Assembly: GCF_000241305.1 (NCBI RefSeq)
Contig: NZ_BAEH01000083.1
Coordinates: 1 to 39,243 of the forward strand
From: Gordonia effusa NBRC 100432
GTDB lineage: Bacteria; Actinomycetota; Actinomycetes; Mycobacteriales; Mycobacteriaceae
Direction: 5' to 3'
Length of the DNA: 39,243 nt
Below are positions 9,003-16,200 of the stretch, in pieces. Positions within the stretch are counted from its first letter, which is position 1; the number at the start of each line of letters is the position of its first letter. The position numbers were made by a program, and so were the translations under genes. Below the pieces are notes generated by a model. It did no database searches and had not been told where the DNA came from. It worked only from the letters and a program-made list of their open reading frames with translations.

Positions 9003-9254
9003 ATGACCACCACCACCCGTATCCGCATCGGAACGCCAGCTGTCGCCGAGCAGCTCGGCGTGTCAGACGAGACCGTTCGTCAGGAAATCTCGCGCGGACA
9101 CCTGCCCGCGATCCGCGTCGGCAGGACCTACCGCGTGCTCCAGAGCGACGTCGACGCGTACATCGCCGCCGCGGAGGCGGAGGCGTTCCAGACGGGAAAG
9201 CTCAAGGGCGTCATGCACGCCGCGTGGTTCGCGGCAGCTCCGGAGCCTGCGTAG
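9003..9254 (+). CDS. Excisionase-family helix-turn-helix DNA-binding protein
   Basis: 83 aa. The ATG follows a strong ribosome site (GGAGGAGAGACA). Residues 9-57 form a MerR-like winged helix as in the excisionase family HTH_17: TPAVAEQLGVSDETVRQEIS, then GHLPAIRVGRTYRVLQSDVDAYI. Such proteins act as recombination directionality factors or as repressors on mobile elements. It is first in the operon leading to the Prim-Pol gene and stands downstream of the palindrome at 8871, so it may set excision and replication. The integrase is 11 kb away, so a purely regulatory role is equally possible. Confidence 0.88.
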   Translation: MTTTTRIRIGTPAVAEQLGVSDETVRQEISRGHLPAIRVGRTYRVLQSDVDAYIAAAEAEAFQTGKLKGVMHAAWFAAAPEPA

Positions 9255-9268
9255 CTAGGCCCAGAGAC

Positions 9269-9299
9269 GAGGAAACCCGGCGCTGGAACGCCGGGCCTC
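9269..9299 (+). terminator. Hairpin after the excisionase-like gene
   Basis: Stem CCCGGCG/CGCCGGG (9276-9282 with 9289-9295), loop CTGGAA, extended by GAGG/CCTC across a three-base bulge. There is no U tract, so it may act as an attenuator that lowers read-through into the replication genes. Confidence 0.5.
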
Positions 9300-9346
9300 A
9301 TCTCAGTTAGTTGTCCCCGCACCGCTAAGAACGAAGGACGTATCCG

Positions 9347-9625
9347 ATGATGCCACACGGCACCAACTCCGTCGACACCGCTGCGCTTCACGACCTCGTC
9401 AACGCGCTCGGCCGCGCCCAGGCGAACGGTCGCGCGACCACCCCGATCATCCGCGAGCTGCTCGCTGAGCTCGGCTACCAGTTGGGCGACGAGGTGGCCG
9501 CCACCCTCGCCGACGACGATCAGTACGAGCAGGCCCGTGTCGCCGCCGCCCGTGCTGCCGTGGTTCGGCGCCGGGGAGCCGCGGCGCGGGCCCGCCGCCT
9601 CGCGCGTGAGGCGGTGTCGCGATGA
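9347..9625 (+). CDS. Small helical protein coupled to the Prim-Pol gene
   Basis: 92 aa, ATG at 9347 or 9350 after an AAGGA site. Helical, ending in a strongly basic Ala/Arg tail (VVRRRGAAARARRLAREAV) that could contact DNA or RNA. Its TGA overlaps the ATG of the replication gene (ATGA), so both are probably translated together. I do not recognise the family. A role as replication accessory protein is suggested only by position and charge. Confidence 0.7.
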   Translation: MMPHGTNSVDTAALHDLVNALGRAQANGRATTPIIRELLAELGYQLGDEVAATLADDDQYEQARVAAARAAVVRRRGAAARARRLAREAVSR

Positions 9626-12600
9626 GCGAGACCTTCGACGAGTTCCTCGCCAGCCGTCCTCAGCTGGTCCGCGACCCCGACGCTCGCCGCGTTCCCGGGT
9701 GGTGCGACTGCCCGCGGTGGTCGATCGGCGACAAGCCGATCTTCCACCGCCACGCCGCGGGGTGCGACGCCACCGGTGAGGCCGCCGAGGCGTTCACCTT
9801 CGTCGGCGCGGACCGCGTCATGAAGGCGACCACGCTGGAGGCACTCGCTGCGTGGATCCCTGCTCCGCCGGCGCCCCCAGCTCAGGACCCCGCAGCGACG
9901 ACCATCGTGATCAAGCGCATGCTTTCGCTCGGATTCCACCTGGTGGCACTCCCCGCCGGGACGAAGAAGCCGCGCGGCCGGGGATGGAACGACCCCGAGC
10001 AGACGCCGGCGCTCACGTTCGAGCAGGCCATGGCTCACGTCAACGCCGGGGGCGGTCTCGGTGTGCTCCTCGGTCCGAGCGACCTCATCGTGATCGACGC
10101 GGAGAACGCGGCGGCCACCGCCGCTTTGGTCGCGGCGGGGTACACGCCCGTGCTGTACACCGCCAAGGGGATGAACCCCGTGCGCTGCGATCCGCGAGCG
10201 AACAAGATCGGCGGCGGCCACTTCTGGTTCCGACGTCCGTCGTCCATCCCCGCGGAGCAGCTCAGCAACGTCCCCCAGAAGGTAGTCGGAGACGGCGGAC
10301 TGGTCGATGTGTTGGCCGCGCCGGGGTCGATGGCGGTCGTTCCGCCGACCGCGCTCGTCGAGGCCGCCGGCTGGCGGTACACGGCGGAGGGGCGCAACCG
10401 GCTGTGGCACGGCGAAGACGAGCTGTCCGAGGCGCCCATGTGGCTGTTCGACCCGGCCGCGGGGTGCCCGACCGGTCTGGAGAACCTGCACGGTGGCCTC
10501 GTCCCGAAGGCGCCGGTCGAGCGCGTGGCCCATGACGAGGGCTCGCAGGAGCTGACCGACGCCGTGGACGGGATCGAGTGGGATGCCGTAGAGGCTCTCG
10601 ACGACCGTCTCGAGGACTGGGGCGACGCGGACGACGACGGGTGCCCGGTGCGGCACTGGCGGGGTGCCGACCACCGCAAGAGCGTCACCATGCACGGCTG
10701 CGGACGCGGCCGGTTCGCGCATGTGTGGAGTGGCACCATGCGCGCGGCACTCGGGATGGGGGACCGCGAGTCCGTCTCCCCGCTCTCGCTCGCGTGTCTC
10801 CTGCTCGGCAAGGACGACCGTGGTGCCGACGTGCGCGAGGTCGCCCAGCGATTCGGACTCCGGCTCGGCGGGGAGCAAGAGCTCGACACGATCACGCCGG
10901 ACTCACTCGAGGAGGCCGCCGCGGAGTTGGAGGCCGCCGCCGAGGCGGGCGGCCGTGTGGAGAGTCGGCCGACGACCGGTACGCGCCAGCCCGACGGCAG
11001 CGGCCAGGGCGAGGTCATCCGGGTCGAGGTCGGCGCAGACGGGCTGCTCCGGCGGGCTGCCGCGTTCCGTTCCGCAGCCGTCGTGATGCGGGCCCGACAG
11101 CACGTCGTCGCGCCGCAGAGCGGTGCGGTGCTGATCGGCGCCGGGAGCGTCGTGGGACTCCCCGCGGGTCTGGCCCAGGCTCCGACGGTCGGTGGCGTGG
11201 GCAGCACCGCTCCTGTGGTTCCGTCGGCACCGCAGGAACCGCTCGACGTCGAGACCGTAGAAGGGGCCAAGACGGCCGAAACCGCGCCGGCGGTGGACGA
11301 CGCGGTCGAGGGGGAACTCGTCGAGGGGACCGACAACGCTGCGGAGGCTCGCCGGGTGTTCCGGGAGCTGCGACCGAAGATCCGGGAGATCGAGCGGCAG
11401 ATGCGCGACACCACGCCCGGCCTCAAGCGAGCGTGGGACTACGCGGAGAGCGAGGGTGTGTTCATGCACGGCCTGGTGGGCGCACTGCTCCCGCGGATCA
11501 TGGCGTCGGTTCCTCCGAACGTCGTGCTGCCACCGCGCAACGGGCTGCGCACCCACAAGGTCAAGGGCCAGGGGCTCAACCAGTACGGCGTAGTCGTCGC
11601 GCCCAGCTCGGCTGGCAAGGGTGAGACCGACAACGCTGCGGAGGCGGCGGTTCCGTTGCAGCTCGGGGTGGCAACAACGACGAACGGCACCTCCGAGCAC
11701 TGGTCCAAGCTGCTGCGGGGGCGTAAGGACGGTGTCGACTACATCAAGACGACCAGCCTGCTCGCGCAGGTGGACGAGCTCGACACGTTCAACGCGTACC
11801 TCACCCGGCCGGATAGCAAGATGCCCGGGTGGATCGCCAGCACCTGGATGAACGGCTACGGCGGTCAGGGAACCTCGGACGAGAAGAACGCCGCGGTGCT
11901 GCCGAAGCACGGAAGCAGGATCGGGCTGCTCGTCAACGGGCAGCCCGGGAAGATGGACGTGCTCGCAGCGATGTCGGCGATGGGCGTTGGGCCGCGCTTC
12001 TACAAGTGCCTCGCCGGCCTGGTGCACAAGGCCGACCGCGGACCGCTCTACGGCATCCCCGTCGCTCCGGTCATGGCCGACCAGAGCGGTCAGCCGTGGT
12101 ACAGCCTGGGGCACGTCGGTGAGCCCCCGATCCCGTGCCAGCAGCCGCTGGCCGCCCGCGACGCCGGCACCGGCCTTCAGGCGGCGCCCCTGATCGTGAA
12201 CAAGGGGGACGCGATCAAGGACGACGACGGTGCCGAGAGGCTCGGCGTGACCGGCTTCGACGACGCCGAGCCCATCTGGATCGACCTTCCGCAGTGTGCA
12301 CTCGATGACATCGAAGCCGGACTCGAGATCTCCGCCGAGCGGGCGGCGGACTGGGGCGAGGCGTTCGATCAGGACCAGGAGGGTCTGGTCTCCGGTCACC
12401 GGGTTCCGATGCAGATGCACATCGCGGCTGCGCTGATGGTGCTCGACGGCGAGCACGTCATGAGTTCGGCTCACTGGGAGGCGGCCGGCCTGTTCCTCAT
12501 CGCCTCGGACCTCACGGCGGCGGCGTGTGCCGCCTACATGGAGCTCTCCGGTGAGGCTGAGGCTTACCGACTGGGGCAGCTCAAGGGCGTCGGGTACGCC

Positions 12601-12879
12601 GCGTCGAAGGCCGCCGAGGCCACCGTCACCAGCCGCGGCGTGCAGAGCGCGATGAAGGCGATCGTCTCGCGGCTGCGGATCTGTGGTGGCACTGCTATGC
12701 CTGGCTATCTCCGGTCGGGAAGCGACGGCACGGGCAACCTGCCGAAGTTCGGCGCCATGAGCAAGCTCCAGCGTGCGCACATGGCGCAGGGGTTCGCGGT
12801 TCTGGAACAGGCGGGGCAGGCCCGACTCAACGCGGACGGTTCCTGGTCGCTCGCGGGCCCGCTCGCCATCGTGGCCTGA
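9622..12879 (+). CDS. Bifunctional primase-polymerase/ATPase replication protein
   Basis: 1085 aa. The N-terminal Prim-Pol (archaeo-eukaryotic primase) domain shows the three acidic/histidine motifs: LIVIDAEN with Asp159 near 155-162, GGGHFWF near 198-204 and GLVDVLAAPGSMAVVPPT near 226-243. A Cys-containing segment before it (WCDCPRW, HRHAAGC) may bind metal. A linker follows, then a DUF3987-like helicase domain with Walker A-like APSSAGKGET near 660-669 and VDELDTF nearby. Such fusions start replication of plasmids, phages and RepPP-type integrative elements. It is directly followed by a terminator and the probable origin. Confidence 0.9.
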   Translation: MSETFDEFLASRPQLVRDPDARRVPGWCDCPRWSIGDKPIFHRHAAGCDATGEAAEAFTFVGADRVMKATTLEALAAWIPAPPAPPAQDPAATTIVIKRMLSLGFHLVALPAGTKKPRGRGWNDPEQTPALTFEQAMAHVNAGGGLGVLLGPSDLIVIDAENAAATAALVAAGYTPVLYTAKGMNPVRCDPRANKIGGGHFWFRRPSSIPAEQLSNVPQKVVGDGGLVDVLAAPGSMAVVPPTALVEAAGWRYTAEGRNRLWHGEDELSEAPMWLFDPAAGCPTGLENLHGGLVPKAPVERVAHDEGSQELTDAVDGIEWDAVEALDDRLEDWGDADDDGCPVRHWRGADHRKSVTMHGCGRGRFAHVWSGTMRAALGMGDRESVSPLSLACLLLGKDDRGADVREVAQRFGLRLGGEQELDTITPDSLEEAAAELEAAAEAGGRVESRPTTGTRQPDGSGQGEVIRVEVGADGLLRRAAAFRSAAVVMRARQHVVAPQSGAVLIGAGSVVGLPAGLAQAPTVGGVGSTAPVVPSAPQEPLDVETVEGAKTAETAPAVDDAVEGELVEGTDNAAEARRVFRELRPKIREIERQMRDTTPGLKRAWDYAESEGVFMHGLVGALLPRIMASVPPNVVLPPRNGLRTHKVKGQGLNQYGVVVAPSSAGKGETDNAAEAAVPLQLGVATTTNGTSEHWSKLLRGRKDGVDYIKTTSLLAQVDELDTFNAYLTRPDSKMPGWIASTWMNGYGGQGTSDEKNAAVLPKHGSRIGLLVNGQPGKMDVLAAMSAMGVGPRFYKCLAGLVHKADRGPLYGIPVAPVMADQSGQPWYSLGHVGEPPIPCQQPLAARDAGTGLQAAPLIVNKGDAIKDDDGAERLGVTGFDDAEPIWIDLPQCALDDIEAGLEISAERAADWGEAFDQDQEGLVSGHRVPMQMHIAAALMVLDGEHVMSSAHWEAAGLFLIASDLTAAACAAYMELSGEAEAYRLGQLKGVGYAASKAAEATVTSRGVQSAMKAIVSRLRICGGTAMPGYLRSGSDGTGNLPKFGAMSKLQRAHMAQGFAVLEQAGQARLNADGSWSLAGPLAIVA

Positions 12880-12889
12880 AGCACGGAAC

Positions 12890-12925
12890 AGAACACCCCG
12901 ACTGGTTCGCTGGTCGGGGTGTTCT
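12890..12925 (+). terminator. Terminator after the Prim-Pol gene
   Basis: Perfect 13-bp stem AGAACACCCCGAC/GTCGGGGTGTTCT with a 10-base loop (12903-12912), 11 bases after the stop codon. No U-run, as is common in actinobacteria. It closes the operon 9003-12879 and insulates the origin region. Confidence 0.85.
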
Positions 12926-12948
12926 GGTGTCAGGGGTACGGCGTCTCG

Positions 12949-13322
12949 ACCCGAAACAGCCCGACGCGGCGGTCGTCGGGCTGTTCCGAAAGCGCTCTCA
13001 CCTGCGGATAGGGCTGTTTCGGGCTATTCGGGTCGTCGGGCTGTTACACACCTGCGGACGATCCCCCACAGCGTGGTGGTAGTTCTTAGACGCCGAGAGA
13101 CAATTTGACTTTAATATATTGAATCTTTCTCACTGCATCTCGCTGCGGGCGTGGGGCAGCCCGAACGACCCGACGACCCGAAACGGCCCTATCCGCAGGT
13201 CAGCTATGGTGCGAGGCGTCGGGCTATTGGGCCGTTTCGGGCTGCCATGTCCGATTCTGAGTTTGCTGTACTAAATCGGATGGTTGGTGTCAGATCACCG
13301 CTGAGCCCGACGCGACCCGACG
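12949..13322. other. Probable replication origin: inverted iteron-like repeats around an AT-rich core
   Basis: Gene-free stretch next to the replication gene. The core word CGGGCTRTT recurs on both strands: reverse at 12949-12965, forward at 12975-12988, 13012-13030 and 13037-13045, reverse-like at 13158-13188, forward at 13219-13243, with GCCCGACGCGACCCGACGC at 13304-13322. The arm ACCTGCGGATAGGGC at 13000-13014 returns inverted at 13186-13200; a further CACCTGCGGA is at 13049-13058. Bases 12952-12965 pair with 12975-12988. Between the arms lies a strikingly AT-rich segment (13099-13131, TTTAATATATTG), unlike anything else in the element and suited to strand opening. Origin function is inference. 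Confidence 0.7.
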
Positions 13323-13328
13323 CAGTGA

Positions 13329-13532
13329 GGTGCCCGCTGGTCGGTGAAGGTCGAGCGCGGCAAGGCTCTGGTCGCAGCCGTGGACGAGTGGGACAAGGAG
13401 AATTGCTGCGTCGACGGCTACGACCCGGAGTGCGACATCCTGAGCATCACCGGGCTCCTGGAGGAGCTGTGGCCGGAAGTGGTCGCAGAGACCGACGCGT
13501 GGGCGCGCCGGCACGCGTCGACGCAGGAGTAG
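13329..13532 (+). pseudogene. 5'-truncated paralogue of the 116-aa gene at 13585..13935
   Basis: The open frame starts after a stop at 13326; a GTG at 13344 could give 62 aa. RGKALVAAVDEWDKENCC and LLEELWPEVVAETD align with RGKELGEILLDTCDENW and LLGEMWPDVVAECE in the C-terminal half of the convergent gene at 13585. The N-terminal half is missing, because origin repeats lie directly upstream, and there is no good ribosome site. Most likely a duplicated and truncated remnant; a short functional domain expressed alone is possible. Confidence 0.5.
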
Positions 13533-13584
13533 CGGAACAGGCTGATCCCCACCACCACCGTCGGGGCCGTGATTCACGATGTGG

Positions 13585-13935
13585 TTATCGCTCCAGCTCA
13601 CACTCGGCAACCACGTCGGGCCACATCTCACCGAGCAGCTCCAGCACGTGCCGGGACCGCTCAGGTGCGCACGGTGCGCGATGCTCCCGCCAGTTCTCGT
13701 CGCAGGTATCCAGCAGGATCTCGCCGAGCTCCTTGCCGCGGCACTTGTCCACTTCGGGGGTCCACCCGTAGCGCATCGCCAGCATCACGTCGTGCAGCTC
13801 GTCGACCCCGGCGCCGAGGCGCGCCGCCACGCGGATCGCGGCGCGGGTGCGCAGCTCGTGTAGCTGCCGGTCCCGCATGTCGCCGTAGTGCAGCGCCTGC
13901 TTGTATTGCTCGTCGGTCATGTTGATGTCGGTCAT
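13585..13935 (-). CDS. Hypothetical 116-aa protein
   Basis: ATG at 13935, with an alternative at 13920. Soluble and helical, rich in Arg, Glu and Cys/Trp near the end (CDENWREHRAPCAPER, LLGEMWPDVVAECE). Family not recognised. The gene faces the truncated paralogue at 13329, with their 3' ends about 50 bases apart, so the locus looks like an inverted duplication. It lies between the origin and the next operon, a common place for copy-control or partition accessories, but no motif supports such a role. Confidence 0.7.
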   Translation of the reverse strand: MTDINMTDEQYKQALHYGDMRDRQLHELRTRAAIRVAARLGAGVDELHDVMLAMRYGWTPEVDKCRGKELGEILLDTCDENWREHRAPCAPERSRHVLELLGEMWPDVVAECELER

Positions 13936-14102
13936 GCCGCCGGTGTACTACCGCTGGGTCGGGATCGGCGGGCGGGGCTCGGCATGGTGATCCGGCCTCT
14001 CTCGCCGTGACACACCCTCGACCGTCCCTCGACCCGCCCCCTCAGCAACCTCCACCCCCGACCGTCGCCCGCCGCGCCCCCACCCCCCGGCCTCATCTCC
14101 AT

Positions 14103-14117
14103 TCTCGATTTTCGAGA
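14103..14117. promoter_or_regulatory. 15-bp palindrome TCTCGATTTTCGAGA, candidate operator (copy 2)
   Basis: Same TCTCGA...TCGAGA arms and 3-base spacer as the site at 8871. It lies 30 bases upstream of the -35 box at 14148 in a 295-base gap, and 128 bases before the GTG at 14231. The upstream position suggests activation, or repression through cooperative binding. No ORF is supported elsewhere in this gap. Confidence 0.65.
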
Positions 14118-14147
14118 CATTTTCGCAGGTCGAAGCGTTATCGACCC

Positions 14148-14176
14148 TTGCGCGGTATCGGAACGGCCAGTAGTAT
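14148..14176 (+). promoter_or_regulatory. Sigma-70-type promoter of the 14231-18735 operon
   Basis: TTGCGC at 14148-14153 and TAGTAT at 14171-14176 with a 17-base spacer. Transcription would start near 14183 and give a leader of about 45-50 bases with GGAGG just before the GTG at 14231. Confidence 0.65.
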
Positions 14177-14230
14177 CGGTAGCAACAACCTGAGCCGGGC
14201 ATCCCGCTCAGCAACGAATGGAGGCGCCCC

Positions 14231-14506
14231 GTGACCGCGACCATCACCCCCGCCGACGCCGCCGTCGGCGCCCTCGTCCACGCACTCGCTGCGAACCTCG
14301 ATCCCGACGCCCTGCACGCCGCCGTCGCCCAGGCACTGCTCGCCGCCGAGATCGAGCACGGCGACGCCTTCTACCTCGGCGAGCTCCTCCCCGACGTGAT
14401 CGACGGGCAGGTGTGGCACGGCGAGGCGGTGCTCACCGCAGGCGAGGCGCTCCGAGTCGGACTCGGGTACGTGGCCGCCGCGATCGTCGCCGGCGCCACC
14501 CTCTGA
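14231..14506 (+). CDS. Hypothetical protein, first of two tandem paralogues
   Basis: 91 aa, GTG start after ATGGAGGCGCCCC. Helical and acidic. It aligns along its length with the next gene: ALVHALAANLDPDALHAAVAQALL with ARTHAALNPGRLACAVTAAL, and GEALRVGLGYVAAAIVAGATL with DEALRVGIAYVAAALAAGARL. The conserved C-terminus ALRVGxxYVAAAxxAGAxL is the family signature. No family is recognised. As leader genes of an operon with RuvC and a redoxin they may be small DNA-metabolism or anti-defence proteins, which is only a guess. Confidence 0.75.
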   Translation: MTATITPADAAVGALVHALAANLDPDALHAAVAQALLAAEIEHGDAFYLGELLPDVIDGQVWHGEAVLTAGEALRVGLGYVAAAIVAGATL

Positions 14507-14577
14507 CCCCCTGATCTCCGGCCGCCGCGCTCGTCCTCACGGTGCGGCGGCCGGCACCACCCCGACAAGGAGAACCC

Positions 14578-14877
14578 GTGACTTACGCCGCCACCGCCAC
14601 CGAGGACGAGACGAATACGTTCGCTGTCGAGGTACTCGCCCGTACCCACGCCGCGCTGAACCCTGGCCGCCTCGCCTGCGCCGTCACCGCTGCGCTGGCC
14701 ACCGCCTCGATCACCTACGGCAGCGTGACGCTGCGCGCCATTGACGATGACCTGCTCGCCGTCCCGTCCATCGGCGAGGTGTGGGCAGCCGGTGACGTCG
14801 AGATCCCTGCCGATGAGGCACTGCGCGTCGGCATCGCCTACGTCGCCGCGGCCTTGGCCGCAGGCGCACGCCTCTGA
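14578..14877 (+). CDS. Hypothetical protein, second tandem paralogue
   Basis: 99 aa from the GTG at 14578, preceded by AAGGAG at the proper distance; the frame is open further upstream but without a ribosome site. Paralogue of the 91-aa protein just before it, with the same C-terminal signature (DEALRVGIAYVAAALAAGARL) and predicted helices. A diverged tandem duplication implies selection for two variants, for example a heterodimer. The next gene follows after 16 bases. Confidence 0.75.
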   Translation: MTYAATATEDETNTFAVEVLARTHAALNPGRLACAVTAALATASITYGSVTLRAIDDDLLAVPSIGEVWAAGDVEIPADEALRVGIAYVAAALAAGARL

Positions 14878-14893
14878 CCCCGGAAGGACCACG

Positions 14894-15505
14894 ATGCTCA
14901 ACCCCGCCGCCGCCGGCCGCACCTTGGTCGGCCTCGACCTGTCGCTCACCGGCGCAGGTATCGCCGCCCTGGACCTGGTGACCGGAGCGCTCTCCACGGC
15001 GGTGCACCGGTCCCCGGCACCGAAGCAGGACACCCTCGGCGCGCACGTTCACCGGCACCGCGCACTGGTGCACGGGCTGGTGCACCAGGCCATCGCCTGC
15101 GACCCGGCGCTGGTCGTGGTGGAGGGGCTGCGGTTCTCCGTCTCGGCGCAGGACTCGTCGCTCTCCCGTCGCGGGTTCCTGTGGTGGGCCGTCGTAGAGG
15201 GGCTGGTGAACGCTGGCGCACCCGTCCTGGAGGTCACCCCGTCGCAGATCAAGATGCTCGCGACCGGGAACGGAGCCGCGAGCAAGGACATGATGGTCGC
15301 CGAGTACGCGCTCGCGTGGCCGGACGCCACCCGCGACAAGAACACTCAGGACCGCGCCGATGCCGCCTTTGCCGCTGCGCTCGGAGCCGCGTACCTGCGC
15401 GCCCCGGTGCTGCCGTTCAAGGTGACCGGCAAGCGGCGACAAGCTCTCGCCAAGGTCACCGCCCCGTCGATCCCACCCCGCATCGCCGCAGCCGACGCGG
15501 CCTGA
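14894..15505 (+). CDS. RuvC-like Holliday junction resolvase (RNase H fold)
   Basis: 203 aa, ATG after GGAAGGA. First strand VGLDLSLTGAGIAALD carries Asp15, VVVEGLRF carries Glu77 and the C-terminal TQDRADAAFAAALGAAYL carries Asp153 and Asp156: the four-acid set of RuvC-type resolvases. ATGNGAASKDMM matches the conserved basic loop. Phage and element-encoded RuvC-like proteins resolve recombination or replication intermediates. Here it probably processes junctions made during replication or excision of the element. The closest look-alikes are actinophage RuvC-like proteins. Confidence 0.88.
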   Translation: MLNPAAAGRTLVGLDLSLTGAGIAALDLVTGALSTAVHRSPAPKQDTLGAHVHRHRALVHGLVHQAIACDPALVVVEGLRFSVSAQDSSLSRRGFLWWAVVEGLVNAGAPVLEVTPSQIKMLATGNGAASKDMMVAEYALAWPDATRDKNTQDRADAAFAAALGAAYLRAPVLPFKVTGKRRQALAKVTAPSIPPRIAAADAA

Positions 15506-15529
15506 CCCCACCCCTCGAAGGAGAACCCC

Positions 15530-15793
15530 ATGACGATCACCGTCCTGACCCAGCCGAACTGCGCCGCATGCCGCTGGGTGACCAAGTCGCTCGACGCCGA
15601 GGGCTTGCCCTACGAGCTGCGGGACGTTCGCGACGATCCCTCAGCCGAAGACCTGCTCGTCGGCATCTACCAGCGTCTCCGCCCGGGCATGCACCCGCAG
15701 ACGCCCGTGACGATCCTCGAAGACCACGGCATCGTCTTCGGCCCGGACATCCGGTCGCGTCTGCGTGAGCTGCGTCAGGCGAGTGCGGCGTGA
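15530..15793 (+). CDS. NrdH/glutaredoxin-like thioredoxin-fold protein
   Basis: 87 aa, ATG after GAAGGAG. MTITVLTQPNCAACRWVTKSL gives the first strand and the redox motif CAAC at residues 11-14; HPQTPVTILEDHGIVFGPD is the cis-Pro/strand region of NrdH redoxins. NrdH supplies electrons to class Ib ribonucleotide reductase, and phages and plasmids carry copies that may raise dNTP supply. No reductase gene is near, so it would use host NrdI/E/F or serve another thiol partner. Its stop overlaps the next start. Confidence 0.88.
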   Translation: MTITVLTQPNCAACRWVTKSLDAEGLPYELRDVRDDPSAEDLLVGIYQRLRPGMHPQTPVTILEDHGIVFGPDIRSRLRELRQASAA

Positions 15794-16173
15794 GTGGAAC
15801 CATCCGGAGGCCCGCACCCGGAGGCGGAGTCTTCATCACCCGACCAGCCGCAGCGGGGCTCCGCGGCGTCTCCCGCCGGCGGATCGACTCCCTCATTCAG
15901 AGTGAGGAACTCCCGGCGTACCAGGTGGGCCAGCGCGTGATGGTGCTCGAGGCCGATGTCCTCGCTCTCGAGCTGCCGTCCGCGCCGCCCGAGGGGTTCA
16001 TCACCCGCCACGCCTCAGCGCGGATCCTCGGCTGCACACACCGCGCGGTGGGACTCATGGTGGCGCGAGGTGACCTGCCGGCCGAGGAGTTCGGCGGCCG
16101 CCTGTACCTGCGCGAGGCCGACGTACGCAAAGCCGCGACCCCCCGCCGCGTGATGCCTCCGCGTCGCCGGTGA
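15790..16173 (+). CDS. Protein with two tandem excisionase-like HTH modules
   Basis: 127 aa; GTG at 15790 overlaps the redoxin stop (GTGA). Two copies of an HTH_17-like unit are visible: ITRPAAAGLRGVSRRRIDSL with ELPAYQVGQRVMVLEADVLAL, then ITRHASARILGCTHRAVGLM with DLPAEEFGGRLYLREADVRK. A tandem pair in one chain could bind an inverted or repeated site. It is therefore a good candidate for the palindromes at 8871 and 14103, the second of which heads its own operon. Alternatively it is the excisionase of the integrase at 20229. Confidence 0.8.
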   Translation: MSGTIRRPAPGGGVFITRPAAAGLRGVSRRRIDSLIQSEELPAYQVGQRVMVLEADVLALELPSAPPEGFITRHASARILGCTHRAVGLMVARGDLPAEEFGGRLYLREADVRKAATPRRVMPPRRR

Positions 16174-16200
16174 CCAAGACAGAAAAGAGAAGGAACGACC

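Noticed and set aside
11249..11264. A third TCTCGA-like palindrome in the Prim-Pol gene
   Set aside because: CTCGAC-GTCGAG has different spacing and lies in coding sequence; it fits chance in GC-rich codons.
12949..13322. CRISPR array
   Set aside because: Repeats are short, on both strands, unevenly spaced and without unique spacers of constant length; they fit an origin better.
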